Position numbers and translations under genes: made by a program | NCBI GenBank assembly: GCA_028287115.1 | Contig: JAQBQF010000214.1 | Coordinates: 1 to 56,560, forward strand | Reading direction: 5' to 3' | DNA: 56,560 nt | Origin: Myxococcales bacterium | Lineage (GTDB): Bacteria; Myxococcota_A; Polyangia; Haliangiales; Haliangiaceae | In this document: piece by piece, positions 15,486 to 24,906 of the stretch | How positions within the stretch are numbered: position 1 is the first letter of the stretch | How the letters are laid out: each line of letters begins with the position of its first letter | Notes under the pieces: model-generated | Told to the model about the DNA's origin: nothing | The model's input: only the letters and a program-made list of their open reading frames with translations | Database searches by the model: none

Positions 15486-16526
15486 ATGCGCATTCGTTGG
15501 CTCGCTCCGATCCTGTTCCTTGCAGCGTGTGGCTCGAAGACTCCGGCTGCACCAACCGCGCCACCGATGCCGCTGCCGGAAACCAAGGCGGAAGAAACGA
15601 AGCCGGCAGAACCGAAGCCGGAAGCGAAGGTCGAAGAGAAGGCACCGCCGACTCCCGCCGGTCCATTCGATGGAACGATCGCGGCGCCGAAGTACTCCGT
15701 CAAGCTCGTGTCTCCCGGCAAGGGCAAGCGCGAGGCGCTGAAGTTCACGCCGAAGCAAGGCGACAAGCAGCAGGTCGAGCTCGCGATCGATTTCGGCGAG
15801 AAGCAAACCGCGCCGGCCGAGCTCGGCGGCGATCGCAACGACGTCGTGCCGACCGTGTTGCTCTCGGGTCCGGCCGAGGTCAAGTCCGTCGACAAGGACG
15901 GCAAGGCCGAATATCAATTCACGGTCAACACGACCGATGCGCGCCAGGCCAACGGCACGATCCCGGAGGCAAACGTCGCCAAGTTCAAGGAAGCGCTCGT
16001 CGGTCTGCAAGGCCTGACGATCGGCGGCACGATCGATCCGAACGGCATGCAGAGCGATCTCAAGCTCCACATGGATCAGCAGAAGGAAGGCACGCAAGAA
16101 GCCGTGCAGCTCCTGCAGTTCGCGATGCCGCACCTGCCGATCCTGCCGACCGAGCCGGTCGGTGTCGGCGCGAAGTGGACCGTCATCAACCCGACGAAGG
16201 TCGCCGACAAGGTCGACCTGACCCAGACGACCGACTACGAGCTCGTCTCGCACAAGGGCAACACCTGGACGATCAAGGGCACGACGAAGGTCAGCGGCAA
16301 GGACCAAGATCTCCAGGGCGCGAAGCTCTCGAAGATCACGGGCGGCGGCGCGGTCGAAGCGACGATCAGCGGCGGCGCGCTCTACCCGGCGATGAAGTCG
16401 ACCGTCGACACCGGCTTCACGATCACGGTCACGGCGCCGGATCCGTCGAAGCCGACCGATCCACCGAAAGAGTGGACGATGACGATCCAGATCCAGCAGG
16501 GCGCGCAGGTCGCGGCGAAGTCGTAA
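15486..16526 (+). CDS. DUF6263-like lipoprotein with charged linker
   Basis: A 346-aa protein from ATG 15486, with lipobox LFLAAC within the first 16 residues. A Pro/Lys/Glu-rich linker spans about residues 25-60 ('PETKAEETKPAEPKPEAK'). The folded part starts 'REALKFTPKQGDKQQVEL' and includes 'VGVGAKWTVINPTK', 'TTDYELVSHKGNTWTIKG' and alternating strands to the C-terminus. It is a distant paralogue of the product of 10108-11046. The linker suggests the domain reaches across the periplasm from the lipid anchor. Function unknown. It is transcribed away from treZ. Confidence 0.75.
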   Translation: MRIRWLAPILFLAACGSKTPAAPTAPPMPLPETKAEETKPAEPKPEAKVEEKAPPTPAGPFDGTIAAPKYSVKLVSPGKGKREALKFTPKQGDKQQVELAIDFGEKQTAPAELGGDRNDVVPTVLLSGPAEVKSVDKDGKAEYQFTVNTTDARQANGTIPEANVAKFKEALVGLQGLTIGGTIDPNGMQSDLKLHMDQQKEGTQEAVQLLQFAMPHLPILPTEPVGVGAKWTVINPTKVADKVDLTQTTDYELVSHKGNTWTIKGTTKVSGKDQDLQGAKLSKITGGGAVEATISGGALYPAMKSTVDTGFTITVTAPDPSKPTDPPKEWTMTIQIQQGAQVAAKS

Positions 16527-16545
16527 CCAGCGGTCGCAGGATCTG

Positions 16546-16731
16546 ATGAGCTTCGCGACGCAGCTCCTGATGCGGGCGACGGTCAGCGATCCGTCCACGA
16601 TGCCTGCGTCCGAGGCTGCCCCGGGATCCGCATTTCGAGTGATCCCAATTGGCGATTGCTCGACGCTGGTCGGCACCTGCGAACCGGGCGGCTGCGCGGG
16701 CGAGCACCTGTGCACTTGGGCGAAGCAGTGA
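16546..16731 (+). CDS. Possible small Cys-rich protein
   Basis: A 61-aa frame from ATG 16546 whose stop overlaps the next gene's GTG start (GTGA, 16728-16731), which supports translation. The C-terminal half is cysteine-patterned ('GDCSTLVGTCEPGGCAGEHLC'). There is no clear signal peptide. It could instead be the tail of a decayed secreted protein. The opposite strand is also open here as an extension of other frames, so confidence is low. Confidence 0.3.
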   Translation: MSFATQLLMRATVSDPSTMPASEAAPGSAFRVIPIGDCSTLVGTCEPGGCAGEHLCTWAKQ

Positions 16732-17180
16732 GCTCCAAGCACAAGATTGCCTTTCCGCTAGTGAAGGATGCCGACGACTATCCGCCGTTTGACGTCGAGG
16801 ATTTGTGGGGTGAGAGCACGAACATTCCGTTGGAGTTCGTGATCGACAACATCCCCTTCTTCGCGAGGCAGGCCACTCTTGGAGATGTGATTCAAGCAAG
16901 CCAACTGGGCGGCAGGCTTGTCTTTGACAAGGTGATCAAACGTTCCCCGAGCTCGCTCATGAGGGTCGTCATGTACGACTCAAGTGAAATCGCTGAAGTT
17001 CGAGATCAGTTGAAAGTCTTGGGCTGTTCGTCGGAGTGGTTTGCGCAAAGCAACGTTATCGCCGTCGACATTCCAGGCAGTGTCGGCCTGCAAGCGGTCC
17101 AGGAATACCTAACCGAGCTCGAGGAGGCAAATCGCGCGTCGTATGAGGAGCCGATCTTGAGGCACCCGGAAGTCGACTGA
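16728..17180 (+). CDS. DUF4265 domain-containing protein
   Basis: 150 aa from GTG 16728. The DUF4265 pattern is clear: 'AFPLVKDADDYPPFDVEDLWGE' at the start, 'FVIDNIPFFARQATLGDVI' in the middle, and a C-terminal ferredoxin-like stretch ('VMYDSSEIAEVRDQLKVLGCSSEW...VDIPG'). The family is small, soluble and of unknown role, often seen near polymorphic-toxin or immunity-type genes. Its codon use is less GC-rich than the flanks, hinting at transfer. A strong hairpin with a T-rich tail directly follows the stop. Confidence 0.82.
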   Translation: MSSKHKIAFPLVKDADDYPPFDVEDLWGESTNIPLEFVIDNIPFFARQATLGDVIQASQLGGRLVFDKVIKRSPSSLMRVVMYDSSEIAEVRDQLKVLGCSSEWFAQSNVIAVDIPGSVGLQAVQEYLTELEEANRASYEEPILRHPEVD

Positions 17181-17202
17181 GAGCGCGGGACTTCTTGCGC
17201 TC
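17181..17202 (+). terminator. Rho-independent terminator after the DUF4265 gene
   Basis: GAGCGC (17181-17186) and GCGCTC (17197-17202) form a perfect 6-bp stem with a 10-base loop. TCCTTTTCT follows directly. It begins at the base after the DUF4265 stop codon, as expected for termination of that transcript. Confidence 0.6.
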
Positions 17203-17350
17203 TCCTTTTCTGGCTCGCGCTCACGCTCGGGGCCTGAGTCGGCTCGAGTCGCTCATTCATCGCGTAGCTCGCGCAGATTCGCGAGGCGCTGCCCGAAAGT
17301 TCGCGCGGCGGTAACTTCATGGCTCGGGCACGCCGCGCTATCGTGCAGCC

Positions 17351-18019
17351 GTGAGGGGGAGGTCTATCATCGCTATCGCCCTTGGTGGTGCGGTCCTCTA
17401 CGTGGGCTTGCGAGCGTCGAACGAGTGGCCGTCGCATGCGGCACGGCAGCACGTTGCGAGCACCCCGATTCCCGTGGCCGAAGAGGCCCACGACGACGGC
17501 GACGACGACACCGATCAAGCCGATGACAGCGCCGCGGTTCCAGCTCGGCGGACGCTGGCGCACCTCGATACGAAGGCCTACGACCCGTGGGGAGATCCAC
17601 CACCGGTGGATCCGAGGCTACCGCGTCTACCGGAGCGCGAAGAGCGCGATGAGATGCTCGAGAACATGGAACGAGTCGATCACGACGTCTTCGACGCGCT
17701 GTCGGCAAAACGCGCGGCGTTTAAGAAGTGCTACACGGATACGCATCCGCCCTCGCAGTCTCGACTGGAGGTACGAGCTCGTCTGCGCGTTGTGAGCGAC
17801 GGTAACGAAACCACTAGGATCGATCCGCTATCGATCGTCGGCTCCGACGGCGAGGAGTTGAAGAGCGAAGTCGAGGCGTGCTTGCGGGACGTGCTCTCGC
17901 GCGTCGAGCTACCGCCGGCCGAGCAAGCAACGCTCTACACGGAGCAGTATCTCGTGCTGACGTCGGCAGACTCACAGGATCGAGATGCGCAAGACCGCAG
18001 CCCGATTGGTGCAAGGTGA
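17351..18019 (+). CDS. Membrane-anchored protein with AgmX/TonB-like C-terminal domain
   Basis: 222 aa from GTG 17351. A short N-terminal hydrophobic segment ('SIIAIALGGAVLYVGL') anchors or exports it. An acidic linker rich in Asp ('DDGDDDTDQADD') follows. The C-terminal ~110 residues look like the AgmX/PglI C-terminal module: 'AFKKCYTDTHP...LEVRARLRVVSDGNETTRIDP' then 'VEACLRDVLSRVELPP', with two conserved-type cysteines. That module occurs widely in myxobacterial envelope and gliding proteins. Exact partner unknown. The next small frame starts at the base after its stop. Confidence 0.65.
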   Translation: MRGRSIIAIALGGAVLYVGLRASNEWPSHAARQHVASTPIPVAEEAHDDGDDDTDQADDSAAVPARRTLAHLDTKAYDPWGDPPPVDPRLPRLPEREERDEMLENMERVDHDVFDALSAKRAAFKKCYTDTHPPSQSRLEVRARLRVVSDGNETTRIDPLSIVGSDGEELKSEVEACLRDVLSRVELPPAEQATLYTEQYLVLTSADSQDRDAQDRSPIGAR

Positions 18020-18190
18020 GTGCGAACAGCTATCACGCTGCGTTTGCTGTCCCACGACGCGAGCGTTTGGGGCACCGGAGTCGCCGATACTTGGTTGCTC
18101 GCTGGTCCCGTCGATGATCTTGGCGAGACGTTCGGCGGGTTCATGTTCGAGCTCGGCGACGGCAAATGGATATGTAATGACGATGGCTGA
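18020..18190 (+). CDS. Small hypothetical protein or C-terminal gene fragment
   Basis: A 56-aa frame (GTG 18020 to TGA 18188) starting directly after the stop of the previous gene and overlapping the next by 14 bases. The composition is protein-like: Gly/Trp/Asp-rich with 'SVWGTGVADTWLLAGPVDD' and ending 'GDGKWICNDDG'. It looks like the end of a longer beta-rich protein whose front has been lost, or a very small accessory protein. It has no ribosome site of its own. Confidence 0.4.
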   Translation: MRTAITLRLLSHDASVWGTGVADTWLLAGPVDDLGETFGGFMFELGDGKWICNDDG

Positions 18191-18488
18191 CTCGCAGTTA
18201 ATATACGATGTCCTTAAAGCCCTGAGCAGCGAATCCATGCCCGGAGTTGAAAGTGAAGTTGAAGAAGGCAGCTCTGAGCAGGAGAGGTGGCTAAGAATAG
18301 ACCTCTTTATTGGGTCTTGCGGAGCCACCGTAGGATTTTGGTCCAGACCCCATATTGGCGGATTGGTTGATTTTGAAGTGCTGGACGCAGAGACGGGGAC
18401 CCAGCTTTTTTGGAGCCACTTGGAAGGGCCTGACACTTCCGCGATTACGGCGTCCTGGCGCGGAATGATCTTGGCACTTCTACAGTAG
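18177..18488 (+). CDS. Small hypothetical protein with low-GC coding sequence
   Basis: 103 aa from ATG 18177 (ATG 18183 is also possible). It is soluble and acidic: 'LIYDVLKALSSESMPG' helix, then 'RWLRIDLFIGSCGATVGFW' and 'VDFEVLDAETGTQLFWSHLEGPD' strands. The gene is visibly near 50% GC with TTA, ATA and AAA codons rare elsewhere in the window, which suggests recent acquisition. The size and fold resemble immunity-type small proteins, but no family is recognised. Confidence 0.6.
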   Translation: MTMADSQLIYDVLKALSSESMPGVESEVEEGSSEQERWLRIDLFIGSCGATVGFWSRPHIGGLVDFEVLDAETGTQLFWSHLEGPDTSAITASWRGMILALLQ

Positions 18489-18521
18489 CAGCGAAGCAAG
18501 ACCGACAATCAGGAATCTTCT

Positions 18522-19511
18522 TCATACAGAGAGCTGCAGCTCGCCGCGCAGCTTCGCGAGGCGATCGGTCATCGCGGCGCGCGCTTCGGGCGGACCGGCG
18601 ATCCAGGCGTGGCGGCCGAGGCCGAGCACCCAGCCGGTGACCCATTCGAAGCCTTCGCAGTCGATGATGAGCTCGGCGGAACCGTCGTCTTGCATCGTGA
18701 CTTCGCCGACGGGCCAGTTGGCGCCGATGCGGGTGACCGCGAGGGCGTCGAGCTGGATGCGGACCGTGATCGCGTCGGCGCTCGGGACGTAGAGGCGTTC
18801 GCGGCGATAGGCTTCGAGATCGAAGTCGGTCGGGCGATCGAAGCGGCCGGCTTCGGGGAGCGCGCGGAGAGCGGCGATCCGATCGATGCGGAACGTGCGG
18901 ACGTCGCCGCGCTTGTGGCAATGACCGACGACGTACCACTCGCCCGCGTGGTGGACGATGCCGTACGGGTCGAACGGGCGGCGCTCGGCTTGGTGACGTG
19001 ATGCGGAGACGTAGTCGATCTCGACGCGCTGGCGCTGGCGCGCGGCGGTGACGAGCGAGCGCAGATGGGTCGCGACGGCCGCATCGGGCTCGGCGACGAT
19101 CGTTGAAGTCGCGAGGGTCTCAGCTTCGCGCGCGTCGCGGCCGAGCGCGGTGAGCAGCTTTTTCTCCGCGGACTGCATGGCTTGATCGAATGGCGCGATG
19201 CCCGATTCACGGAGCGCTCGAATCCCGAGCAGGAGCGAGCAGCCCTCGGCCGGCGTTAGCCGCAGCGGCCGCGTGAGCCGGTGTGCGAGATCGACGAACA
19301 CGCGGCCTTCTTCGACGGAGACGAGCAGGTATTCGCCGGGATCGCCGTCGGGTGGGCCGACCTGCGAGAGCAGATCGAGATCCGCGATCAGCTCTTCCCG
19401 CTCGGCGTTGAGCATCTTCGCGAGGTGATCGACGAGCACGCCCTCGGGGTGCTTCGCGACGTAGGGCACGATGTAGAGCAGGCGGCGGAGCCGTTGCGCG
19501 ACGTCACGCAT
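18522..19511 (-). CDS. WYL-domain transcriptional regulator (PafC-like)
   Basis: 329 aa. An N-terminal winged-helix region ('RLRRLLYIVPYVAKHPEGVLVDHLAKML') is followed by a linker and a WYL Sm-like domain (about 150-235): 'IDYVSASRHQAERRPFDPYGIVHHAGEWYVVGHCHKRGDVRTFRIDRI', where 'WYV' replaces WYL. A C-terminal WCX-type domain follows ('EGFEWVTGWVLGLG'). WYL proteins sense nucleic acid or nucleotide ligands, and PafBC heterodimers activate DNA-damage genes in actinobacteria. It lies 44 bp downstream of a second WYL gene, so they probably act as a pair. Confidence 0.88.
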   Translation of the reverse strand: MRDVAQRLRRLLYIVPYVAKHPEGVLVDHLAKMLNAEREELIADLDLLSQVGPPDGDPGEYLLVSVEEGRVFVDLAHRLTRPLRLTPAEGCSLLLGIRALRESGIAPFDQAMQSAEKKLLTALGRDAREAETLATSTIVAEPDAAVATHLRSLVTAARQRQRVEIDYVSASRHQAERRPFDPYGIVHHAGEWYVVGHCHKRGDVRTFRIDRIAALRALPEAGRFDRPTDFDLEAYRRERLYVPSADAITVRIQLDALAVTRIGANWPVGEVTMQDDGSAELIIDCEGFEWVTGWVLGLGRHAWIAGPPEARAAMTDRLAKLRGELQLSV

Positions 19512-19555
19512 CGACGACCTCCGCGGCCGGGTAGCGGCTCGCGATCACGTGCTCG

Positions 19556-20707
19556 TCACGCATCGCGCACCTCGGTGGGGTAGAGGTTCGCGACCGCGTC
19601 GAGCTCGTCGGCGATCCGCGCGCGAAGGCGATCGCCGCGGACGACGTGGATCGCGCCCTTGGCGGCGAGCACGCGCATCGCGGCGAACTCGGGGTTCGCG
19701 CAGTCGAACGTGATGAACGTGCGGTCGCCGTCTTGGCGCTTGACGCCGGTGAGACCGAAGTCTTCGTTCGCGACCTCGGCCGCTTCGGGCGAGAGCTCGA
19801 GCTGGACCTCTTCCGGGGGCTCACTCGTGAAGGTCCAGGGCGAGCGCTGTGCGTAGGTCTTGACGTCGAAGTCGGTGGGGCGCTCGAAGTCCGGCGACTT
19901 GGGTTTCGGCGCCATGATCGCTTCTTTGATGCGATCGACGCGGAACGAGCGGACGTCCTGGCGCAGGTGACACCAACCGACGACGAGCCACGCACCTTCG
20001 CGATAGACCATCGCGTACGGATCGATGTCGCGTCGCGACGTCATGCCGGTCGCGGCGGTCTGGTAGGTGAGCGTCACGCGCTTGCGCATGCGCGTCGCGC
20101 TTTCGAGGGTCGCGTAGATCTCGCCGAGCTCGGGGCGGTACTGGCCCTTCTCGGGAAAGTGCACGAGCACGGTCGGGGCGTTGTTCGCGGGGCGCGGAAA
20201 TTCCGTCGGCGTGTCGGGGAGCTCGGGCAGATCGAACGCGAGCTTCTTGAGCGCGAGATCGACGATCTTCGGGTAGGAGCCGCCGGGCATCGCGTGCGCG
20301 ACCGAGGCGGCGAGCACGAGTGCGGAGATCTCGTCGGGGGTGAGCCGAACCTCCGGCATCTTGAACCGCTTGAGATCGATCACGTAGCCGCCGTCTTCGA
20401 GCGAGTCGTCCTCGTCGGGCGTGATGTAACGAATCGGCACGCCGAGATCGAGGAGGTCGGCTTTGTCGCGCTCGAACGCGCGCAGGCCGGCCTCGATGTT
20501 GAGCGTCTGGTAGGCGACGAACTGATCGCGAATCTCGCGATAGGTGACCGGCGTCCGTGCGCGCAGCAGGATCATCACGAGATCGAGCAGACGCTTGCTG
20601 CGATCACCGCGCGTGCCGGCGTCTTCGGCCTTCTTGGCGCCGGCCTTGTCGCCCTTCGTCTCGGCACGGGCCGTCTTGGGCGCCCGCGCCTCGACTTTCC
20701 CCTTCAT
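19556..20707 (-). CDS. WYL-domain transcriptional regulator (PafB-like)
   Basis: 383 aa from ATG 20707; the frame extends six residues further to 20725. The Lys/Ala-rich N-terminal tail (~35 residues) is unusual. Next is a winged helix ('RLLDLVMILLRARTPVTYREIRDQF..YQTLNIEAGLRAFERDKADLLDLGVPI'), then a WYL domain ('RRDIDPYAMVYREGAWLVVGWCHLRQDVRSFRVDRIKEA', WYL seen as WLV) and a WCX C-terminal domain. First gene of the pair. The order B then C and the family-specific differences match pafB-pafC. Its role in DNA-damage response here is inferred only. Confidence 0.88.
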   Translation of the reverse strand: MKGKVEARAPKTARAETKGDKAGAKKAEDAGTRGDRSKRLLDLVMILLRARTPVTYREIRDQFVAYQTLNIEAGLRAFERDKADLLDLGVPIRYITPDEDDSLEDGGYVIDLKRFKMPEVRLTPDEISALVLAASVAHAMPGGSYPKIVDLALKKLAFDLPELPDTPTEFPRPANNAPTVLVHFPEKGQYRPELGEIYATLESATRMRKRVTLTYQTAATGMTSRRDIDPYAMVYREGAWLVVGWCHLRQDVRSFRVDRIKEAIMAPKPKSPDFERPTDFDVKTYAQRSPWTFTSEPPEEVQLELSPEAAEVANEDFGLTGVKRQDGDRTFITFDCANPEFAAMRVLAAKGAIHVVRGDRLRARIADELDAVANLYPTEVRDA

Positions 20708-20888
20708 GGTCTTGCCAGACGACACCGCGAACGTTCTATCGCACGTCCATCGAGATCGGAAGTGCTATGGATGTCGGTGTTGTCCATCGGGAGACCACGC
20801 AAGTGCGTGGATCGTGGCGACGTGCGCGTCGAGCGTGCCGAGGGCGCCCGTTGGAACCGTCCCAAGCGCACTGCAGAGTTTCGGCGAG

Positions 20889-21749
20889 TTACGGAGCGCA
20901 AGTTGCGTAAGTTGCAACCGTCCCTACCGTGTCGAGCTCTTTGCGCGTGATCAGCTCGAAGTGATCGGGATCGAGCGCGTCGCCGTACGCGCGACCGATG
21001 ATCCGCAACGCGCTGCAGGTCGGGATGCGACGCGCGATTGCTTCGGCGTCGCGCGGGCGACACATCCAATCGTGCGCGGACGCGAACGCGTGCGTGGGCG
21101 TCGCGATGTTTGCGAGGGACTCGGCGTAGTCGACGCCGCGGAGGCTCGTCCAGCGACCGGTGCGCGCCCAGCCGGTGAGCTGTTCGACGTAGGTGCGCGC
21201 TTCGTCCGCGGTTCCGATCCGAAGCGCGCGAATCGGCGCGCGGCCGGCGAGCTCGGTGATGCCGCGATAGACCGCCATCAGCGCGCGACGACCTCGCGTC
21301 TCGCCGAGCCACACGCTCGTTGCGGCGAGCAGGAGCACGCGCGGTGCGGCAATTCGCGCATTGCCGAGCGCGGCACATGAGACGAGGCCGCCGAGCGAAT
21401 GTCCGAGGAGCGCGAGGTCCGAAGGTGCGCAGGCCGCGGCTTCTGCAGACGCCGCGATGATCGCGGGAAGATCGAGCTCGACCAGATCGTCGAAGCTCCA
21501 GTCGTTCTTGCCCGCATGCGGCGGTACGGAGCGGCCGTGGCCGCGAAAATCTGCGACGAACACGTCGAGGCCGCGTGCGGCGAGCATCACCGCGAAGCCA
21601 TCATCGCGCCGCGCGCCGAAGTAACGCCCGTCGGTCATCATCGCGTGCAGGCAGACGACGACGCCGCGGCGCGTGCCAACCGCACGTACGTGATCGATGC
21701 GCAGCTTCACGCCATCGGCGGTGCGCGCGACGAGCTCGGTGCTCGCCAC
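20889..21749 (-). CDS. Alpha/beta hydrolase
   Basis: 286 aa from GTG 21749, which overlaps the stop of the upstream outer-membrane gene by one base (TAGTG). Alpha/beta-hydrolase features: 'VVVCLHAMMTDGRYF' (oxyanion region), 'GLDVFVADFRGHGRS', nucleophile elbow 'LLGHSLGG' and late 'DPDHFELI' carrying the His. It is likely an esterase or lipase-like enzyme with a 'HAMMTDGR' variant instead of HG-GP. No signal peptide. Substrate unknown. Confidence 0.88.
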   Translation of the reverse strand: MASTELVARTADGVKLRIDHVRAVGTRRGVVVCLHAMMTDGRYFGARRDDGFAVMLAARGLDVFVADFRGHGRSVPPHAGKNDWSFDDLVELDLPAIIAASAEAAACAPSDLALLGHSLGGLVSCAALGNARIAAPRVLLLAATSVWLGETRGRRALMAVYRGITELAGRAPIRALRIGTADEARTYVEQLTGWARTGRWTSLRGVDYAESLANIATPTHAFASAHDWMCRPRDAEAIARRIPTCSALRIIGRAYGDALDPDHFELITRKELDTVGTVATYATCAP

Positions 21750-22252
21750 TAGAAGTAATAACGAACGCCGGCGCCCGCGTTGAGCCCGGCGCCCGCGCCT
21801 TTGCCGTCGGCGAACCGATACTGGAGGACGCCGGCGACCTCGACGAACGCATCGAGCGGCACGTTCTTGAAGTCGAACACCATGCCGATCACACCGCGGA
21901 TGCCGGCGGCGAAGTAGCTCGGCTTGTCGTTGTACTCGATGAAGCGCACGCCGGGCCCGACGTAGACCGGCAGCACGAACGTGTCGCGGTCTTGCAGGAT
22001 CCACGGATGAAATACGTAGTCGGCGTCGACCTGGAGACCGCCGTCGAAGATCGCCGAGCCCACGGCCACTTGGATCGCTTGATCGTCCTTGAGGTAGAGC
22101 CGTGCGCAGATGCCCGTCGGCTCGCCGAGCACGATTCCGACGCCGAGCGGACCTTTGTCGACGGGCCGACCTTTGGCGATTGCCTCATCCTCCGCGCGTG
22201 CAGGCGTGGCGGCGACTGCGAGAGTGATCACGGCGACGAAGAGGCTACGCAT
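21749..22252 (-). CDS. Small outer-membrane beta-barrel-like protein
   Basis: 167 aa from ATG 22252, with a Sec signal 'MRSLFVAVITLAVAATPARA' cleaved before EDE. The mature part is beta-rich with aromatic-ended strands: 'GVGIVLGEPTGICARLYL', 'GLQVDADYVFHPW', 'VLPVYVGPGVRFIEY', and a C-terminal 'GAGVRYYF' that fits the Bam signal (final Phe). This suggests an 8-stranded barrel. It is coupled to the alpha/beta hydrolase downstream and lies 63 bp after the sigma-54 activator gene on the same strand. Confidence 0.8.
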   Translation of the reverse strand: MRSLFVAVITLAVAATPARAEDEAIAKGRPVDKGPLGVGIVLGEPTGICARLYLKDDQAIQVAVGSAIFDGGLQVDADYVFHPWILQDRDTFVLPVYVGPGVRFIEYNDKPSYFAAGIRGVIGMVFDFKNVPLDAFVEVAGVLQYRFADGKGAGAGLNAGAGVRYYF

Positions 22253-22315
22253 CCGGATGAACCTACTCGCCGCGTACGCGATACGCAAATCGGTTGCGAT
22301 GAGCGACGGTGATGC

Positions 22316-23836
<1,521 letters not shown>

Positions 23837-23850
23837 CGCACGGACCACCG

Positions 23851-24732
23851 TCAGGCCCCACTCGCCAGCCTCCGCTGGCTCGTTCCATGATCCGCGGCGG
23901 CCGCCCTCTCCGCGTCACGCGCGCACAGCACGAGGCCTTCGCGAGCGGCGATCGTGCCGGGCAACGCCGCGCGCGCTGCGGCTTCGATCGCGGCGAGCTG
24001 CTGATCGGTGCGGCTCGGGTCGTGATGAAACAGGACGAGCTGTGGCACGCCCGCGGCACGTGCGAGCTCAGCGCCGGCCTGCCACGTCGAGTGACCCCAG
24101 CCGACCTTCGTCGGATATTCTTCGGGCGTGTACTGCGCGTCGTAGATCAGGATGTCCGCGCCGGCGGCGAGCTTCTTGAGCGTCGGATCGACGCACGCGA
24201 AGTGCTCGGTGTCGGTCGCAAACACGATCGACTGACCGCCGTGCTCGAGCCGGAAGCCGTAGACCGGATCCGGGTGATTGAGCTTGGCCATCGTGACCGT
24301 GATGTCTCCGATCGTGAGCTTGTCGTTCGCGCGGAGCTCGCGGGTCGTGACCGTGCCGCCGAGATCGTCGAACGCGACCGGAAAGAACGGCGCGCGAAAC
24401 ACGTCGCGCAGCGCGTGATCGAGCGACATCACGCCGTTCGGTCCACTCGCGATCTCGACGCGATGCCCGGGAACATAGATCGGCGTGAAGAACGGCAAGC
24501 CTCCGATGTGATCCCAGTGCAGATGCGAGAGGAGGATCGTGGAGTGGCGAAGGTTCTCGGCCATGCGCTCGTTGCCGAGCGTCACGAGCCCGGTGCCCGC
24601 ATCGATGATGATCCGCGTATCGCCGGCGCGAACCTCGACGCACGAGGTGTTGCCACCCGAGGCCATGTCGGCGCCCGGCGTCGCGACCGAGCCGCGAACG
24701 CCGAGAAATCGAACGGTGAGATCGTGGGTCAT
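23851..24732 (-). CDS. Metallo-beta-lactamase-fold hydrolase
   Basis: 293 aa from ATG 24732; the longer open frame upstream lacks homology. It begins 'LTVRFLGVRGSVATPG...GGNTSCVEVRAGD' and has the metal-binding 'SHLHWDHIGGLPFF' (HxHxDH), 'FATDTEHF' and 'LFHHDPSR'. This pattern matches MBL-fold phosphodiesterase-like hydrolases found next to signalling genes in deltaproteobacteria. Cytoplasmic, with two Zn/Fe ions expected. Its stop lies about 15 bp before the ATG of the sigma-54 activator, so it may modify a signal for it. Confidence 0.9.
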   Translation of the reverse strand: MTHDLTVRFLGVRGSVATPGADMASGGNTSCVEVRAGDTRIIIDAGTGLVTLGNERMAENLRHSTILLSHLHWDHIGGLPFFTPIYVPGHRVEIASGPNGVMSLDHALRDVFRAPFFPVAFDDLGGTVTTRELRANDKLTIGDITVTMAKLNHPDPVYGFRLEHGGQSIVFATDTEHFACVDPTLKKLAAGADILIYDAQYTPEEYPTKVGWGHSTWQAGAELARAAGVPQLVLFHHDPSRTDQQLAAIEAAARAALPGTIAAREGLVLCARDAERAAAADHGTSQRRLASGA

Positions 24733-24846
24733 ATCGTGTCTCCTCGGAGGGAGATCGAGCAGCTTCGGTGCCAGCCGATAAGTGCGCGCAGGCACTGAGC
24801 GTGTGCAGCTAGACCGCTCCGCCTTGAAGCGTGCCTGCTTCAGAAC

Positions 24847-24862
24847 GGAGCAGCCCTGCTCC
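24847..24862. terminator. Short hairpin between the flippase and MBL genes
   Basis: GGAGCA-GCCC-TGCTCC is a perfect 6-bp stem with a 4-base loop, 45 bases past the flippase stop on its strand. No T-run follows on the minus strand, so a terminator role is only possible. The rest of 24733-24906 holds nothing else evident. Confidence 0.3.
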
Positions 24863-24906
24863 ACTCCACGCCGCGGAGAAAGACCGGAGGCGTTGGCGTC
24901 TTGGCG

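Noticed and set aside
15336..16742. Very long open minus-strand frame upstream of treZ (to about 16742)
   Set aside because: The added residues are antisense to the lipoprotein at 15486-16526 and have no TreZ homology; GTG 15335 gives normal family length.
19646..20950. 434-codon plus-strand frame
   Set aside because: Antisense to the PafB-like gene, Arg/Gly/Asp-rich shadow with no family features.
20770..20950. 59-codon plus-strand frame ahead of the alpha/beta hydrolase stop
   Set aside because: Basic, no homology, overlaps the hydrolase end; probably chance.
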